From contig JANWVD010000009.1 of assembly GCA_025057715.1 (NCBI GenBank), positions 1-13,575 of the forward strand: 13,575 nucleotides of DNA, given 5' to 3'. Below, one piece after another: positions 7,117-13,575 of this stretch (the first letter of the stretch is position 1; each line of letters starts with the position of its first letter). The notes beneath the pieces were generated by a model, which had not been told where the DNA came from, did not search any database, and saw only the letters and a program-made list of their open reading frames with translations. The translations under genes were made by a program, and so were the position numbers. The DNA comes from Aquificaceae bacterium. GTDB taxonomy: Bacteria; Aquificota; Aquificia; Aquificales; Aquificaceae.

Positions 7117-7652
7117 AGCCCCAAGAGGTCATAGGCATAGACCTCTCAGCCAGCGAGCTTGGCAAAACCGGCTTTGCGTTCTTGGACGGTGAGGTTGAGC
7201 TTGGGATAGTCCGGAAGGACGATGAAATATTAGAGCTCTGCAAAGGCTTTAAGCTGATTTTGATAGACGCGCCTTTGAGCTTGCCTATAGGAAACTCAGG
7301 GCTAAGGGAGTGCGATAGGATGTTAAACAAACTCGGGATAAGATTCTTCCCTATTAACTTTGGCGGGATGAAAAAGCTAACCCAAAGGGGCATTTTTATT
7401 AAAAATATTTTAGAAACTCAGGGAAAGTTGGTCTTTGAGGTCTATCCTGGGGCTCTTTATGATAATTTTAAAATTCCAAGAAAGGATAAAAAAGCCATAG
7501 CTGAATTTTTTAGCTCAAGAGGGCTTAGGCTAAAGCGCGAAGCGAAGTTTCAAGACGAGCTTGATGCGGTTGCCTGTTTTTATATTGGTATTAGGCTCTT
7601 AGAAGGGTCTGCAAACATTCTTGAGGGGAGAGATGGGGTTTTAATATTTTAA
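7059..7652 (+). CDS. DUF429 family protein, predicted RNase H-like nuclease
   Basis: This protein of up to 197 residues matches the DUF429 pattern. GIDLS (Asp28) lies on the first strand, ILIDAPLSLP (Asp70) on a second, then RECDRMLNKLGIRFFPINFGG (83-103), FEVYPG (Glu127) and DELDAVACFYIGIR (Asp166, Asp169). The acidic residues sit where RNase H-like enzymes bind metals, so nuclease activity is predicted for the family but not shown here. The ATG at 7059 is the first start in the frame; an ATG at 7083 is the alternative. Neither has a Shine-Dalgarno, and both lie inside the preceding gene. The AAGGAG at 7106-7111 is not usefully placed for either start. The gene ends the plus-strand three-gene set, just before the hairpin at 7655-7669. 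It is paired with another nuclease-like gene, so a shared nucleic-acid task is plausible but unproven. Confidence 0.8.
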   Translation: MLFFTNDWMYFESTWIKEIKPQEVIGIDLSASELGKTGFAFLDGEVELGIVRKDDEILELCKGFKLILIDAPLSLPIGNSGLRECDRMLNKLGIRFFPINFGGMKKLTQRGIFIKNILETQGKLVFEVYPGALYDNFKIPRKDKKAIAEFFSSRGLRLKREAKFQDELDAVACFYIGIRLLEGSANILEGRDGVLIF

Positions 7653-7654
7653 TT

Positions 7655-7669
7655 GCGGGCTTTGCCCGC
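7655..7669. terminator. Bidirectional terminator hairpin between convergent operons
   Basis: There is a perfect 6-bp GC-only stem, GCGGGC (7655-7660) and GCCCGC (7664-7669), with a TTT loop. It is followed by GTTTTAG on the plus strand and AATTAAAATATT on the minus strand. It lies 2 bases after the DUF429 stop and 3 bases after the stop of the convergent HD-GYP gene, so it fits shared termination. Confidence 0.75.
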
Positions 7670-7672
7670 GTT

Positions 7673-8755
7673 TTAGTCTTTATATTCCTCTTTAATTTTT
7701 AAAATTTCGTCAAGATTTTGGAAAAATGTTTCGATTATATTAGGGTCAAATTGCTTGCCAGAGAGGTCTTTCATGTATTTTACCGCCTCAGAGACAGGCC
7801 ATGGGTCTTTATATGGGCGCTTAGATGTAAGGGCATCAAAGACATCTGAGATGGTGGTGATTCTCGCTTCCACGCTTATATCTTCCCCTGACTTACCATA
7901 AGGGTAGCCAGTCCCGTCCCAGCGCTCGTGATGCTCGAGAGCTATTCTTGCCGCCATTTGCAAAAGCTCGTTCTCGCTGTCTTTTAAAATATCGTAGCCA
8001 AGAATCGTGTGAGTTTTCATAACCTCCCATTCCTCGGGGTCTAACTTGCCCTTTTTGAGCAAGATTGCGTCTGGGATGCCGATTTTACCAATGTCGTGCA
8101 TCGGGGCTGCGAGCTGTATGTTTTCGCAAAACTCTTGGTCAAAACCCAGCTTTCTTGCAATTAAATTCGCCATTAATCCTATCCTTACGATGTGGTTGTA
8201 AGTATCTTGGTCTTTATATTCAGAAGCGTGCGAAAGCCTTAAGACAGTTTCGCGATAGGCGGACTTTAGCTTTGCATAAAGCCTTGAGGACTCAAGCGAG
8301 TTTGAAGCATAGACTGAAATTAGCTGTAAAATCTGCATATCTTCGTCTGTGAAGTCACCGCCGTGTTTGTTAATTACTTGAAACACCCCTATGACATTTT
8401 CGCGCGAATCTATCAAAGGAAGCGCAATTATGTTTCTGGTTTTATAACCCGTTTGTTTATCAACCTCTGGGTTAAAGCGAGGGTCTGAATAGGCATCTGG
8501 TATCAAAAGCGGCTCTTTGTTTCTAAAGGCAGCGCCGACGATGCCTTTATCCGGGCTTACCTCTATTCTTACACCCCCGTGAGCAACCAAGGTGTATAAA
8601 ACATTTCTATCTTGGTCAAAAAGAAAAAGACTACATCTATCAGCCTCTAAGATGCTTTTTGCAAGGTCTGCGAGCATTGGGATGAGCTTATCTGGGTCTT
8701 TTTCGCCTGCTATATTACCCGCTTTTTCAAGTAAGAGCTTTAGCCTATCAAACAT
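7673..8755 (-). CDS. GAF-HD-GYP protein, predicted c-di-GMP phosphodiesterase
   Basis: This 360-residue soluble protein has an N-terminal GAF sensory domain (about 20-158; CSLFLFDQDRN, GIVGAAFRNKEPLLIPDAY, RNIIALPLID, VIGVFQVINK). The HD-GYP domain follows (about 165-350). The metal site residues are all present: His220-Asp221 in HDIGKIGIPD, His249, His275-His276, Asp280 and Asp304 in the segment DVFDALTSKRPYK. The GYP motif is intact (DGTGYPYG, 280-287). HD-GYP enzymes hydrolyse cyclic di-GMP to pGpG or GMP. GAF domains often bind cyclic nucleotides or other small ligands, and this one could be controlled by cAMP given its neighbours, though that is inference. Its ATG lies within the end of the Crp-like gene (8-base overlap). 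It is the last gene of the six-gene minus-strand operon and ends at the shared hairpin. Confidence 0.92.
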   Translation of the reverse strand: MFDRLKLLLEKAGNIAGEKDPDKLIPMLADLAKSILEADRCSLFLFDQDRNVLYTLVAHGGVRIEVSPDKGIVGAAFRNKEPLLIPDAYSDPRFNPEVDKQTGYKTRNIIALPLIDSRENVIGVFQVINKHGGDFTDEDMQILQLISVYASNSLESSRLYAKLKSAYRETVLRLSHASEYKDQDTYNHIVRIGLMANLIARKLGFDQEFCENIQLAAPMHDIGKIGIPDAILLKKGKLDPEEWEVMKTHTILGYDILKDSENELLQMAARIALEHHERWDGTGYPYGKSGEDISVEARITTISDVFDALTSKRPYKDPWPVSEAVKYMKDLSGKQFDPNIIETFFQNLDEILKIKEEYKD

Positions 8756-9425
8756 GCGCTATACTTTTGAGATAGGCTTTAAATCTATCAGGGTTTAGGT
8801 AAATGACATATACTGTATCTTGTTTATCCCCCATTGAGAAAGTATGCGTTCCCTCAAGCCTTATGACGCCAGCTTTTTGTAAGCTATTAAGCACTGACCC
8901 GACTTTTGAACCATCCATGCTGTATTCTGTCGAAAACCTATCAAGATAGAGCTCTACGCGTCCCTCTTCCGGGGAGTTCATTTGGATATTGTCAAGTAAA
9001 TACATCCCAACAACAAACATGAGCTTTGAAGTTATTATGTTGATAATGCGTCTATTTAGGTTATAAACCCTTTTGGAAAACTCTCTGAGCAAGCTATGAG
9101 CAAGCTCGGGCATGCGGCTTATAACATCAAGGAATTGTTCAGGTTCAAACACTATTGCGACCACATTTGAAGATGCTCTAACAGTCGCAGTCCTTTCACC
9201 ACCTAAAAAGACGGACATCTCGCCAAGTATTGAGCCCGGACCACCAAGACCCACGAATACCTCTTCACCACCGGGGCTCTTTTTATAGATTGATACGTGT
9301 CCGCTTGCTACGACGATGACCTTATCTGGCTTATCACCTTCTGCAAAGATGACCTCCCCAGTAGAGAAGCGCTCTTCCCTTCCCATGGGCTTTAGCTTTA
9401 ATAAAAGCTCTTGCTTTATCTCCAT
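8748..9425 (-). CDS. Crp/Fnr-family cyclic-nucleotide-binding transcription regulator
   Basis: This 225-residue protein has an N-terminal cyclic-nucleotide-binding domain (about 15-110). The phosphate-binding cassette is well kept: GSILGEMSVFLGGERTATVRA (64-84), with Glu69 for the ribose and Arg78 for the phosphate, followed by Thr79. This favours real cAMP or cGMP binding, unlike Fnr-type members. A long dimer helix (about 105-145) leads to a winged-helix region (about 155-215), where FSTEYSMDGSKVGSVLNSLQKAGVIRLE resembles the Crp helix-turn-helix followed by a wing. The HTH is rather diverged, so DNA binding is likely but less certain than ligand binding. The gene follows the cyclic-nucleotide phosphodiesterase gene by 15 bases and overlaps the HD-GYP gene by 8. 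No clear Shine-Dalgarno is seen. A regulator that reads the cAMP made by the upstream cyclase, perhaps controlling its own operon, is the simplest reading. Confidence 0.87.
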   Translation of the reverse strand: MEIKQELLLKLKPMGREERFSTGEVIFAEGDKPDKVIVVASGHVSIYKKSPGGEEVFVGLGGPGSILGEMSVFLGGERTATVRASSNVVAIVFEPEQFLDVISRMPELAHSLLREFSKRVYNLNRRIINIITSKLMFVVGMYLLDNIQMNSPEEGRVELYLDRFSTEYSMDGSKVGSVLNSLQKAGVIRLEGTHTFSMGDKQDTVYVIYLNPDRFKAYLKSIAHV

Positions 9426-9440
9426 GGCAATATTTTGATT

Positions 9441-10229
9441 TTAAACCCAAATCGTCTTTCTTCCAACTATTGGAATAACCTTTCGTGGCAATTTTGCAAG
9501 CTCCATGATTACCTCTTCCTCAAAAGCGGGTTTTATATGAACTGCGTATATCTTAACATCTCTGTCTTCAAGAATGTTAAGGTCTTCCATGAGCGTTGAT
9601 GGGGTATGATGCAGACTAGCCGAAGCAAGAGAGGAAAGGTAAGAGGGGAATGACACATCTACTAAAACCACGTGAATGTCGTTAGTTCTATTAATAAAAT
9701 GCCAAAGCTCTGGGTTTCTGTGAGTATCAGACGTGTAAACCATGCTCCTACCATTTTTTCTAATAATGACGCCGATTGTTGGAACGGTGTGATTGCTTAA
9801 AAACGGTGTTATCTCGTATCCCAATATGTTTATGGTGCGATATGGCTCTATCGGAATGTAGTTTATTGCAAACTCTCCGGTTAAAGAAAGTCTTATTGAC
9901 CCAAACTCTGGCCAAACATCCCAGTTCATTATGTATTGTCTGAGAGCTTCTATGGTCTGGTTTAGGGCATATATATTAAGCGAATGCTCGCGCCTTGAAA
10001 ACGAAAAGTCTATTAAAAATGGGATGTCAAGAAAGTGGTCTAAGTGCGAGTGTGTTACTATGACATGTTGTATGTTTAATAACTTCTCTTCTGGCAACAC
10101 AAACACATTGCCTGCGTCAATCAGAAGCCCTTCAGGAAGGTAAAGACACATGGTGCTCCTTGACCCATCCCTTCCGCCTGACGAGCCAAGAACCTCGAAT
10201 GCCCACTTCTCACTTTTCTTTTGCAACAT
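9441..10229 (-). CDS. Class II 3',5'-cyclic-nucleotide phosphodiesterase (metallo-beta-lactamase fold)
   Basis: This 262-residue protein has no signal peptide. Its metallo-beta-lactamase-type metal site is complete: THSHLDH (His60, His62, Asp64, His65), NHTVP (His147), TSDTHRN (Asp168), SLHHTP (His207) and VHIKP (His231). The opening LGSSGGRDGSRSTMCLYLP, the NWDVWPEFGSI segment (102-112) and LVDVSFPSYLSSLA are characteristic of class II cyclic-nucleotide phosphodiesterases (yeast PDE1 / bacterial CpdP type) rather than RNase Z or general beta-lactamase-fold hydrolases. The expected reaction is cAMP (or cGMP) to 5'-AMP (or GMP). Its ATG lies inside the end of the cyclase gene (20-base overlap), and a good GGGAGGG (10235-10241) sits 5 bases upstream, so start and coupling are well supported. 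Adjacency to the cyclase strengthens the assignment and suggests cAMP levels are set by balanced production. Confidence 0.88.
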   Translation of the reverse strand: MLQKKSEKWAFEVLGSSGGRDGSRSTMCLYLPEGLLIDAGNVFVLPEEKLLNIQHVIVTHSHLDHFLDIPFLIDFSFSRREHSLNIYALNQTIEALRQYIMNWDVWPEFGSIRLSLTGEFAINYIPIEPYRTINILGYEITPFLSNHTVPTIGVIIRKNGRSMVYTSDTHRNPELWHFINRTNDIHVVLVDVSFPSYLSSLASASLHHTPSTLMEDLNILEDRDVKIYAVHIKPAFEEEVIMELAKLPRKVIPIVGRKTIWV

Positions 10230-12261
10230 AAACGCCCTCCCATTGTTCAGGTGGATTTAAAGCAAGTTTCTCGCTTCTTTCCATCAAAACTGACGAAGGA
10301 CCATCGCCAAAGCGCTGATAGATAATGCTAAATAAATCCGCAGCTTCCTGAAATTGCCCTTTAAAGTAAAGCTCAAGTGCATCCTCATAAAGCTGCTTTA
10401 TCTGCCTGTTAGCTTCTGTTGGGAGCATAAGTTCATATATTGTAGTAGCCTGAGCCTTACCCTTTACTGCAACTCTGTCTAACATTCTTATAACAAACCC
10501 ATCCCCGAGCTCTCTCGCGGTGCTCTCACTTATTATTACACTGGTTTTATAAAACTTATTCAAGCCCTCGAGCCTTGAAGCAGTGTTTACCGTATCACCT
10601 ATAGCGGTGTAGTCAAACCTAACCGACGAACCCATGTTGCCAACAACCGCATAGCCGGTATTTATGCCTACGCCTATACTGAGCTCTATGCCAAAGCTCT
10701 CCCTAAAGCCGACATTAAGCTCTTGGAGCTTCTCAAGCATCCTAAGCGCGCTCTTGCAAGCGCGGGCTGGGTGGTCTGAAAGGTCCACAGGAGCGTTAAA
10801 AATCGCCATTATAGCATCACCTATATACTTATCAAGCATACCCTTTTCCTCAAGGACAATTAAGGTCATAGGCTCAAGGTATTTATTGAGAATGTTAACA
10901 AGAGCTTCAGGCTCGAGCTTTTCTGACATGCTCGTAAAACCCCTCAGGTCAGAAAACAAGACCGTTACGTATCTTTTTTGACCGCCTAATTTCAAGCTAT
11001 CCGGGTTCTTGATAACCAATTCTAAGAGCTCTGGTGATAGATAACTTGAAAACGCCTTTTTAACCTTACCAGCTTGCAATTCAGAAAGCGAAAACATCAA
11101 GCCTTCGGAAGCAACGTAAGAAAAAAGAAAAGTCAAAATAGAATAAAAAACGGGAAGATAAAAATTAAAATAAGCGAAAAGAATAACCCCACTGGCTAAA
11201 ATCATAGATAGCCCAAAAGCAGCTAAATAAAGCCTCACCCTTAACCGTCTAAATAAAAAAACAACAAGCGACAAAATAGCCCCGGTTGCTACGTAGAGAG
11301 CGCCAACTAACTTATTTACGATGATAAAATCTCCATTCAGGAGATTAGATAGTGCGGTATAATGAAGAAAAACCCCGGGGGTAGAATAGTCAAGGGGTGT
11401 CGGTCTAATATCATAAATACCTATTTCCGTTGCTCCAATGAAAACAACGTCTTCTTTTGGAATGATTCTTCCCTTTACGACATCAACCGCTGAAAATATT
11501 TTCACCGAGGAAAATTCCGGGAAGTTAAGCAAAAAAGAGTTGCTCGCCGGGAATTCTTGATGTCCAATCCTTAGGTCCTCTATACCGTTTTTAGAAACTG
11601 AGAGCTCTACATCTTGGTTTTTATAAAGCCTATAAACCTGAAGCGCCATGGAAGGAAAAAAGTGTCCCTTAAATAAGAACGCGACTGGGTAGCGCCTATA
11701 TAGACCATCGTGGTCAGGACGGGAATTAAAAGGCGCTTGCATGACGGCAGATGCGGCTATTAAATCTGTGTTAGTTTCCGCATGTGGAAATTCCTCCACA
11801 GAAACCTTTTCAGAAAGCTTTTTTACCCTTAAAAGCTCGCTTTGTAAAAGTATGTCAAAGTTGGAATTTTGCTGAAATGCGGTTGCTTCTTTTCGCAAGA
11901 AAAAGCCAAGCACGACATTATTAGCACTCTGGATAGCCCTTGCAAGCTCTTCATCGCTATTTGTAGGCTCAGAAAATACAACATCAAACGCAACAACCTT
12001 TGCACCAGAAAGATTTTCAACAAGCTTTGCAATTATTTTTCTATCCCAAGGCCACCTACCAAGCTCGTTGACGCTCTTTTCGTCTATGGCGACGATGGCA
12101 AGCGCTCTATCTGGCTTGTGAGCCCTACCCAACATCACCTTAGCCCTATATAGGACATCTTCTGCCCTTAGTTTTATTGATTCAATCGGCGCTGACGCGC
12201 CAAAAAAGAGAAAAACCCCGAAAAACAACCCCAGCAGATGAACGAAAACTATCTTGGACAA
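10210..12261 (-). CDS. CHASE2-domain membrane adenylate cyclase (class III)
   Basis: This 683-residue protein has an N-terminal membrane helix (about 4-22), a periplasmic CHASE2 sensor domain (about 30-310; AIVAIDEKSVNELGRWPWDR, VVAFDVVFSEP, PGVFLHYTALSNLL), three membrane helices (about 318-385) and a class III cyclase domain (about 428-612). Metal-binding Asp438 (LFSDLRGFTSMSE) and Asp482 (KYIGDAIMAIFNAP), adenine-selecting Lys478 with Thr552 (FDYTAIGDTVNTASRLE), and transition-state Asn559 and Arg563 are all present. The enzyme should make cAMP from ATP and belongs to the Lys/Thr (IIIb) type. A TPR-like tail (about 620-665) follows. The start is the TTG at 12261, the only one that keeps the first membrane helix; an in-frame stop lies just upstream. 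It overlaps the FecR gene by 13 bases and the phosphodiesterase gene by 20. The CHASE2 ligand is unknown. Confidence 0.93.
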   Translation of the reverse strand: MSKIVFVHLLGLFFGVFLFFGASAPIESIKLRAEDVLYRAKVMLGRAHKPDRALAIVAIDEKSVNELGRWPWDRKIIAKLVENLSGAKVVAFDVVFSEPTNSDEELARAIQSANNVVLGFFLRKEATAFQQNSNFDILLQSELLRVKKLSEKVSVEEFPHAETNTDLIAASAVMQAPFNSRPDHDGLYRRYPVAFLFKGHFFPSMALQVYRLYKNQDVELSVSKNGIEDLRIGHQEFPASNSFLLNFPEFSSVKIFSAVDVVKGRIIPKEDVVFIGATEIGIYDIRPTPLDYSTPGVFLHYTALSNLLNGDFIIVNKLVGALYVATGAILSLVVFLFRRLRVRLYLAAFGLSMILASGVILFAYFNFYLPVFYSILTFLFSYVASEGLMFSLSELQAGKVKKAFSSYLSPELLELVIKNPDSLKLGGQKRYVTVLFSDLRGFTSMSEKLEPEALVNILNKYLEPMTLIVLEEKGMLDKYIGDAIMAIFNAPVDLSDHPARACKSALRMLEKLQELNVGFRESFGIELSIGVGINTGYAVVGNMGSSVRFDYTAIGDTVNTASRLEGLNKFYKTSVIISESTARELGDGFVIRMLDRVAVKGKAQATTIYELMLPTEANRQIKQLYEDALELYFKGQFQEAADLFSIIYQRFGDGPSSVLMERSEKLALNPPEQWEGVYVAKEK

Positions 12262-12866
12262 GGCGGGCTAACTTGCGGGTCCGGGGGAGCGTCTATGTCA
12301 ACAATCGGTGCTCTATCGCGAGATAGAGGAAGGGTATCTATGCGTCTAACCTCTATGGAAGTTACGCTGTAAGTCGTTCCTTCCGTTGCCAAGACCCTAA
12401 CAGCTGGATTTGAAACCGCGGAGAGCTCTACTGCGCCTGAGAGGACCTTGACCAAGGTGGAGGAATCTCTCACGTCTACCAAGAAGCGCGTGCCTTTAAC
12501 GCCAAGGATGGCAGTTGGGGTTCTTATCTCAAGACCCTGACCTGCGCGAAGGCGCGTTATCTCAAAGAGCACCCTTCCTCGCGGGACATTCACCTTTCTT
12601 GAGTCTTGGTATTCAAGCACGTCGAGGCGGGTAAGCGGACCGAGTTCTGCCTTGCTACCGTCTACAAAAGATAGTTTTGCCTGAGATTCCGTCTTGGTGC
12701 GGACAATATCACCAACTGAAAGAGGGAAGTTTCTATTTGCAATCGGAACCGCCCTTACTTCACCTCTCTTAAGCCTATCAACTTTACCAGAAAAGTCATC
12801 AACTTTGCCAACCTCAGAGGCAAAGATTAGTTTAAACACCAAAAACACTAAGAACAGTCTCTTCAT
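12249..12866 (-). CDS. Periplasmic FecR-domain protein
   Basis: This 205-residue protein has a signal peptide (MKRLFLVFLVFKLIFA, cleavage near 16) and one FecR domain (about 45-150; LSVGDIVRTKTESQAKLSFV, RGRVLFEITRLRAGQGLEIR, TPTAILGVKGTRFLVDV, VKVLSGAVEL). It ends in a Pro-rich tail (PPDPQVSPPCPR). Unlike classical FecR anti-sigma regulators it has no N-terminal cytoplasmic part, and no ECF sigma gene is nearby. It should therefore be wholly periplasmic. Stand-alone FecR domains are often found beside CHASE2 cyclases, where they may present or sense an envelope signal; that role is inferred. The Shine-Dalgarno AGGAGG (12877-12872) overlaps the stop codon of the upstream barrel gene, with 5 bases to the ATG. 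The gene overlaps the cyclase start by 13 bases. Confidence 0.87.
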   Translation of the reverse strand: MKRLFLVFLVFKLIFASEVGKVDDFSGKVDRLKRGEVRAVPIANRNFPLSVGDIVRTKTESQAKLSFVDGSKAELGPLTRLDVLEYQDSRKVNVPRGRVLFEITRLRAGQGLEIRTPTAILGVKGTRFLVDVRDSSTLVKVLSGAVELSAVSNPAVRVLATEGTTYSVTSIEVRRIDTLPLSRDRAPIVDIDAPPDPQVSPPCPR

Positions 12867-12871
12867 CTCAC

Positions 12872-12877
12872 CCTCCT
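12872..12877 (-). promoter_or_regulatory. Ribosome binding site of the FecR gene overlapping upstream stop
   Basis: AGGAGG on the minus strand shares bases with the TAG stop of the barrel gene (12878-12876) and lies 5 bases before the FecR ATG. This supports both the start and translational coupling. Confidence 0.8.
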
Positions 12878-13575
12878 AAAATTTTCCTACGAGCTGAAGC
12901 GTGTAAAGATTCCTCGTATAAGAATAAAAATTTATAGAAGACAAATTTCTTAGAAAGGCATAGCTTAAAAGCAAATCTAAGTTTTTATGAATGCCGAAGT
13001 TAACAAAAGGAGAAGCTATAAAGAGAGCATCGCGGCGTTTTTTGTCAAAAACTTCGTTTTTGTTTAGGAAATTTGTCCCAATAAACTCAAAACTCATTCC
13101 AGTTGAAAGTCGCTTGTTAAGCGCGTAGTTCGCAAAAAACCTGGTGCTAACGGATGTTGAATCCCAGTTTTTGCCCTTTGTGTCCGTAAACCTTGCGTAA
13201 GCGTCCATTCCAAGATAGAGCTTTTCGCGAAAATACTCGTAAGAGTAAGAAAGCTGAGCAAAATTACCGTCGCGATTTTCAAAGCTAAAGGGCTCAGAGC
13301 GATAGTCCTGGATGCCAGCGCTTATACCCGGCGTTCCAAGGTCGGTGCGAAGATTAAGACCGGCTCTAAGGCTTGCAGAGTAAAAATCGCCCCCAAGAGT
13401 TGTAAAACTTCCCTCAACTGGAAAACCGATAGAGCCCGCCCTTGGCTCTAATTCAAGATTTGCAAACACAATATTGTAATCCGAGCCTTTTTGGTTGGAA
13501 GAGGCATAGAGCCTTGACCTAAATTTCAAAGGCTTTGAATTGTAGCTGCTATTTATGTTCACAAAGGTCTTCCAA
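12876..13575 (-). CDS. Outer-membrane beta-barrel protein (partial, N-terminal part beyond right edge)
   Basis: The minus-strand frame is open from the right edge (first residues WKTFVNINSS) to the stop at 12878-12876, so the start is outside the window. An internal GTG at 13562 is not a credible start. The visible 232 residues show alternating hydrophobic strands with aromatic girdles and charged loops, such as ASLRAGLNLRTDLG, FAQLSYSYEYF, KLYLGMDAYARF, STRFFANYALNKRLSTGMSF and FVNFGIHKNLDLLLSYAFL. The chain ends in LYTLQLVGKF, whose terminal phenylalanine is the usual sorting signal of outer-membrane barrels. I do not recognise the specific family. It is the first gene seen of the signalling operon, 9 bases before the FecR gene, and might be a receptor or porin whose state is reported by FecR and CHASE2. 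Confidence 0.75.
   Translation of the reverse strand, partial: WKTFVNINSSYNSKPLKFRSRLYASSNQKGSDYNIVFANLELEPRAGSIGFPVEGSFTTLGGDFYSASLRAGLNLRTDLGTPGISAGIQDYRSEPFSFENRDGNFAQLSYSYEYFREKLYLGMDAYARFTDTKGKNWDSTSVSTRFFANYALNKRLSTGMSFEFIGTNFLNKNEVFDKKRRDALFIASPFVNFGIHKNLDLLLSYAFLRNLSSINFYSYTRNLYTLQLVGKF

Noticed and set aside
7025..7393. Minus-strand open frame opposite the XseA-like and DUF429 genes
   Set aside because: Composition is that of an antisense shadow and it has no recognisable domain; the plus-strand frames carry conserved motifs.
7059..7652. DUF429 protein as a transposase or RuvC-type resolvase
   Set aside because: It shares only the general RNase H fold; the IDAPLSLP and RECDRMLNKLGI segments point to DUF429, and no inverted repeats or target duplications flank it.
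9441..10229. RNase Z or general metallo-beta-lactamase
   Set aside because: The NWDVWPEF and LGSSGGRDGSRST segments and the cyclase neighbour favour class II cyclic-nucleotide phosphodiesterase.
11869..12153. Plus-strand open frame opposite the CHASE2 region
   Set aside because: No homology-like pattern and no start signal; the opposite strand encodes the CHASE2 domain.
13094..13562. Internal starts in the right-edge barrel gene, such as the GTG at 13562
   Set aside because: The frame stays open to the window edge with barrel-like residues, so the true start is outside.
1..13575. CRISPR arrays, tRNA or rRNA genes, insertion sequences
   Set aside because: No regularly spaced repeats, no tRNA- or rRNA-like stretches and no transposase or terminal repeats were seen in reading both strands; the intergenic space is too small for most of these.

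Overview
The window is gene-dense, moderately AT-rich bacterial DNA with 12 protein genes, two of them cut by the window edges. There are no RNA genes, mobile elements or CRISPR arrays. Two outer-membrane beta-barrels, a FecR-domain protein and SecD indicate a Gram-negative (diderm) host. Frequent AGG/AGA/ATA codons, very tight packing, weak or absent Shine-Dalgarno sites at several genes and the look of LysRS and SecD suggest a thermophilic, deep-branching lineage, perhaps Aquificota. That placement is inference only.

Layout. (1) Left edge: the start of thiS (minus) diverges from lysS (plus) with only 30 bases between start codons. LysRS is unusually long because of an extra N-terminal OB-like segment. 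(2) 1871-3526, minus: a DsrE-like small cysteine protein followed 15 bases later by a histidine-rich outer-membrane barrel, likely one operon concerned with metal or sulfur/selenium chemistry. The barrel gene converges on lysS across a shared hairpin. (3) 3622-5112, minus: secD without an adjacent secF. (4) 5135-7652, plus, starting 22 bases from secD across a 13-base palindrome: an exported SH3-NlpC/P60 peptidase, a short exonuclease VII large-subunit-like protein that lacks the usual C-terminal coiled coil, and a DUF429 (RNase H-like) protein. All three overlap. (5) 7673-13575, minus: six overlapping or nearly abutting genes ending at a shared hairpin terminator. In transcription order they are an outer-membrane barrel (5' end outside the window), a periplasmic FecR-domain protein, a CHASE2 membrane adenylate cyclase, a class II cyclic-nucleotide phosphodiesterase, a Crp-like cyclic-nucleotide-binding regulator and a GAF-HD-GYP c-di-GMP phosphodiesterase.

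The last block is the main item of interest. It holds, in one apparent transcript, a possible envelope sensor, a cAMP synthase, a cAMP hydrolase, a cAMP-binding transcription factor and a c-di-GMP hydrolase. It reads as a self-contained envelope-to-second-messenger circuit. The enzyme calls rest on conserved catalytic motifs. The idea that the six parts form one circuit is inferred from gene order.
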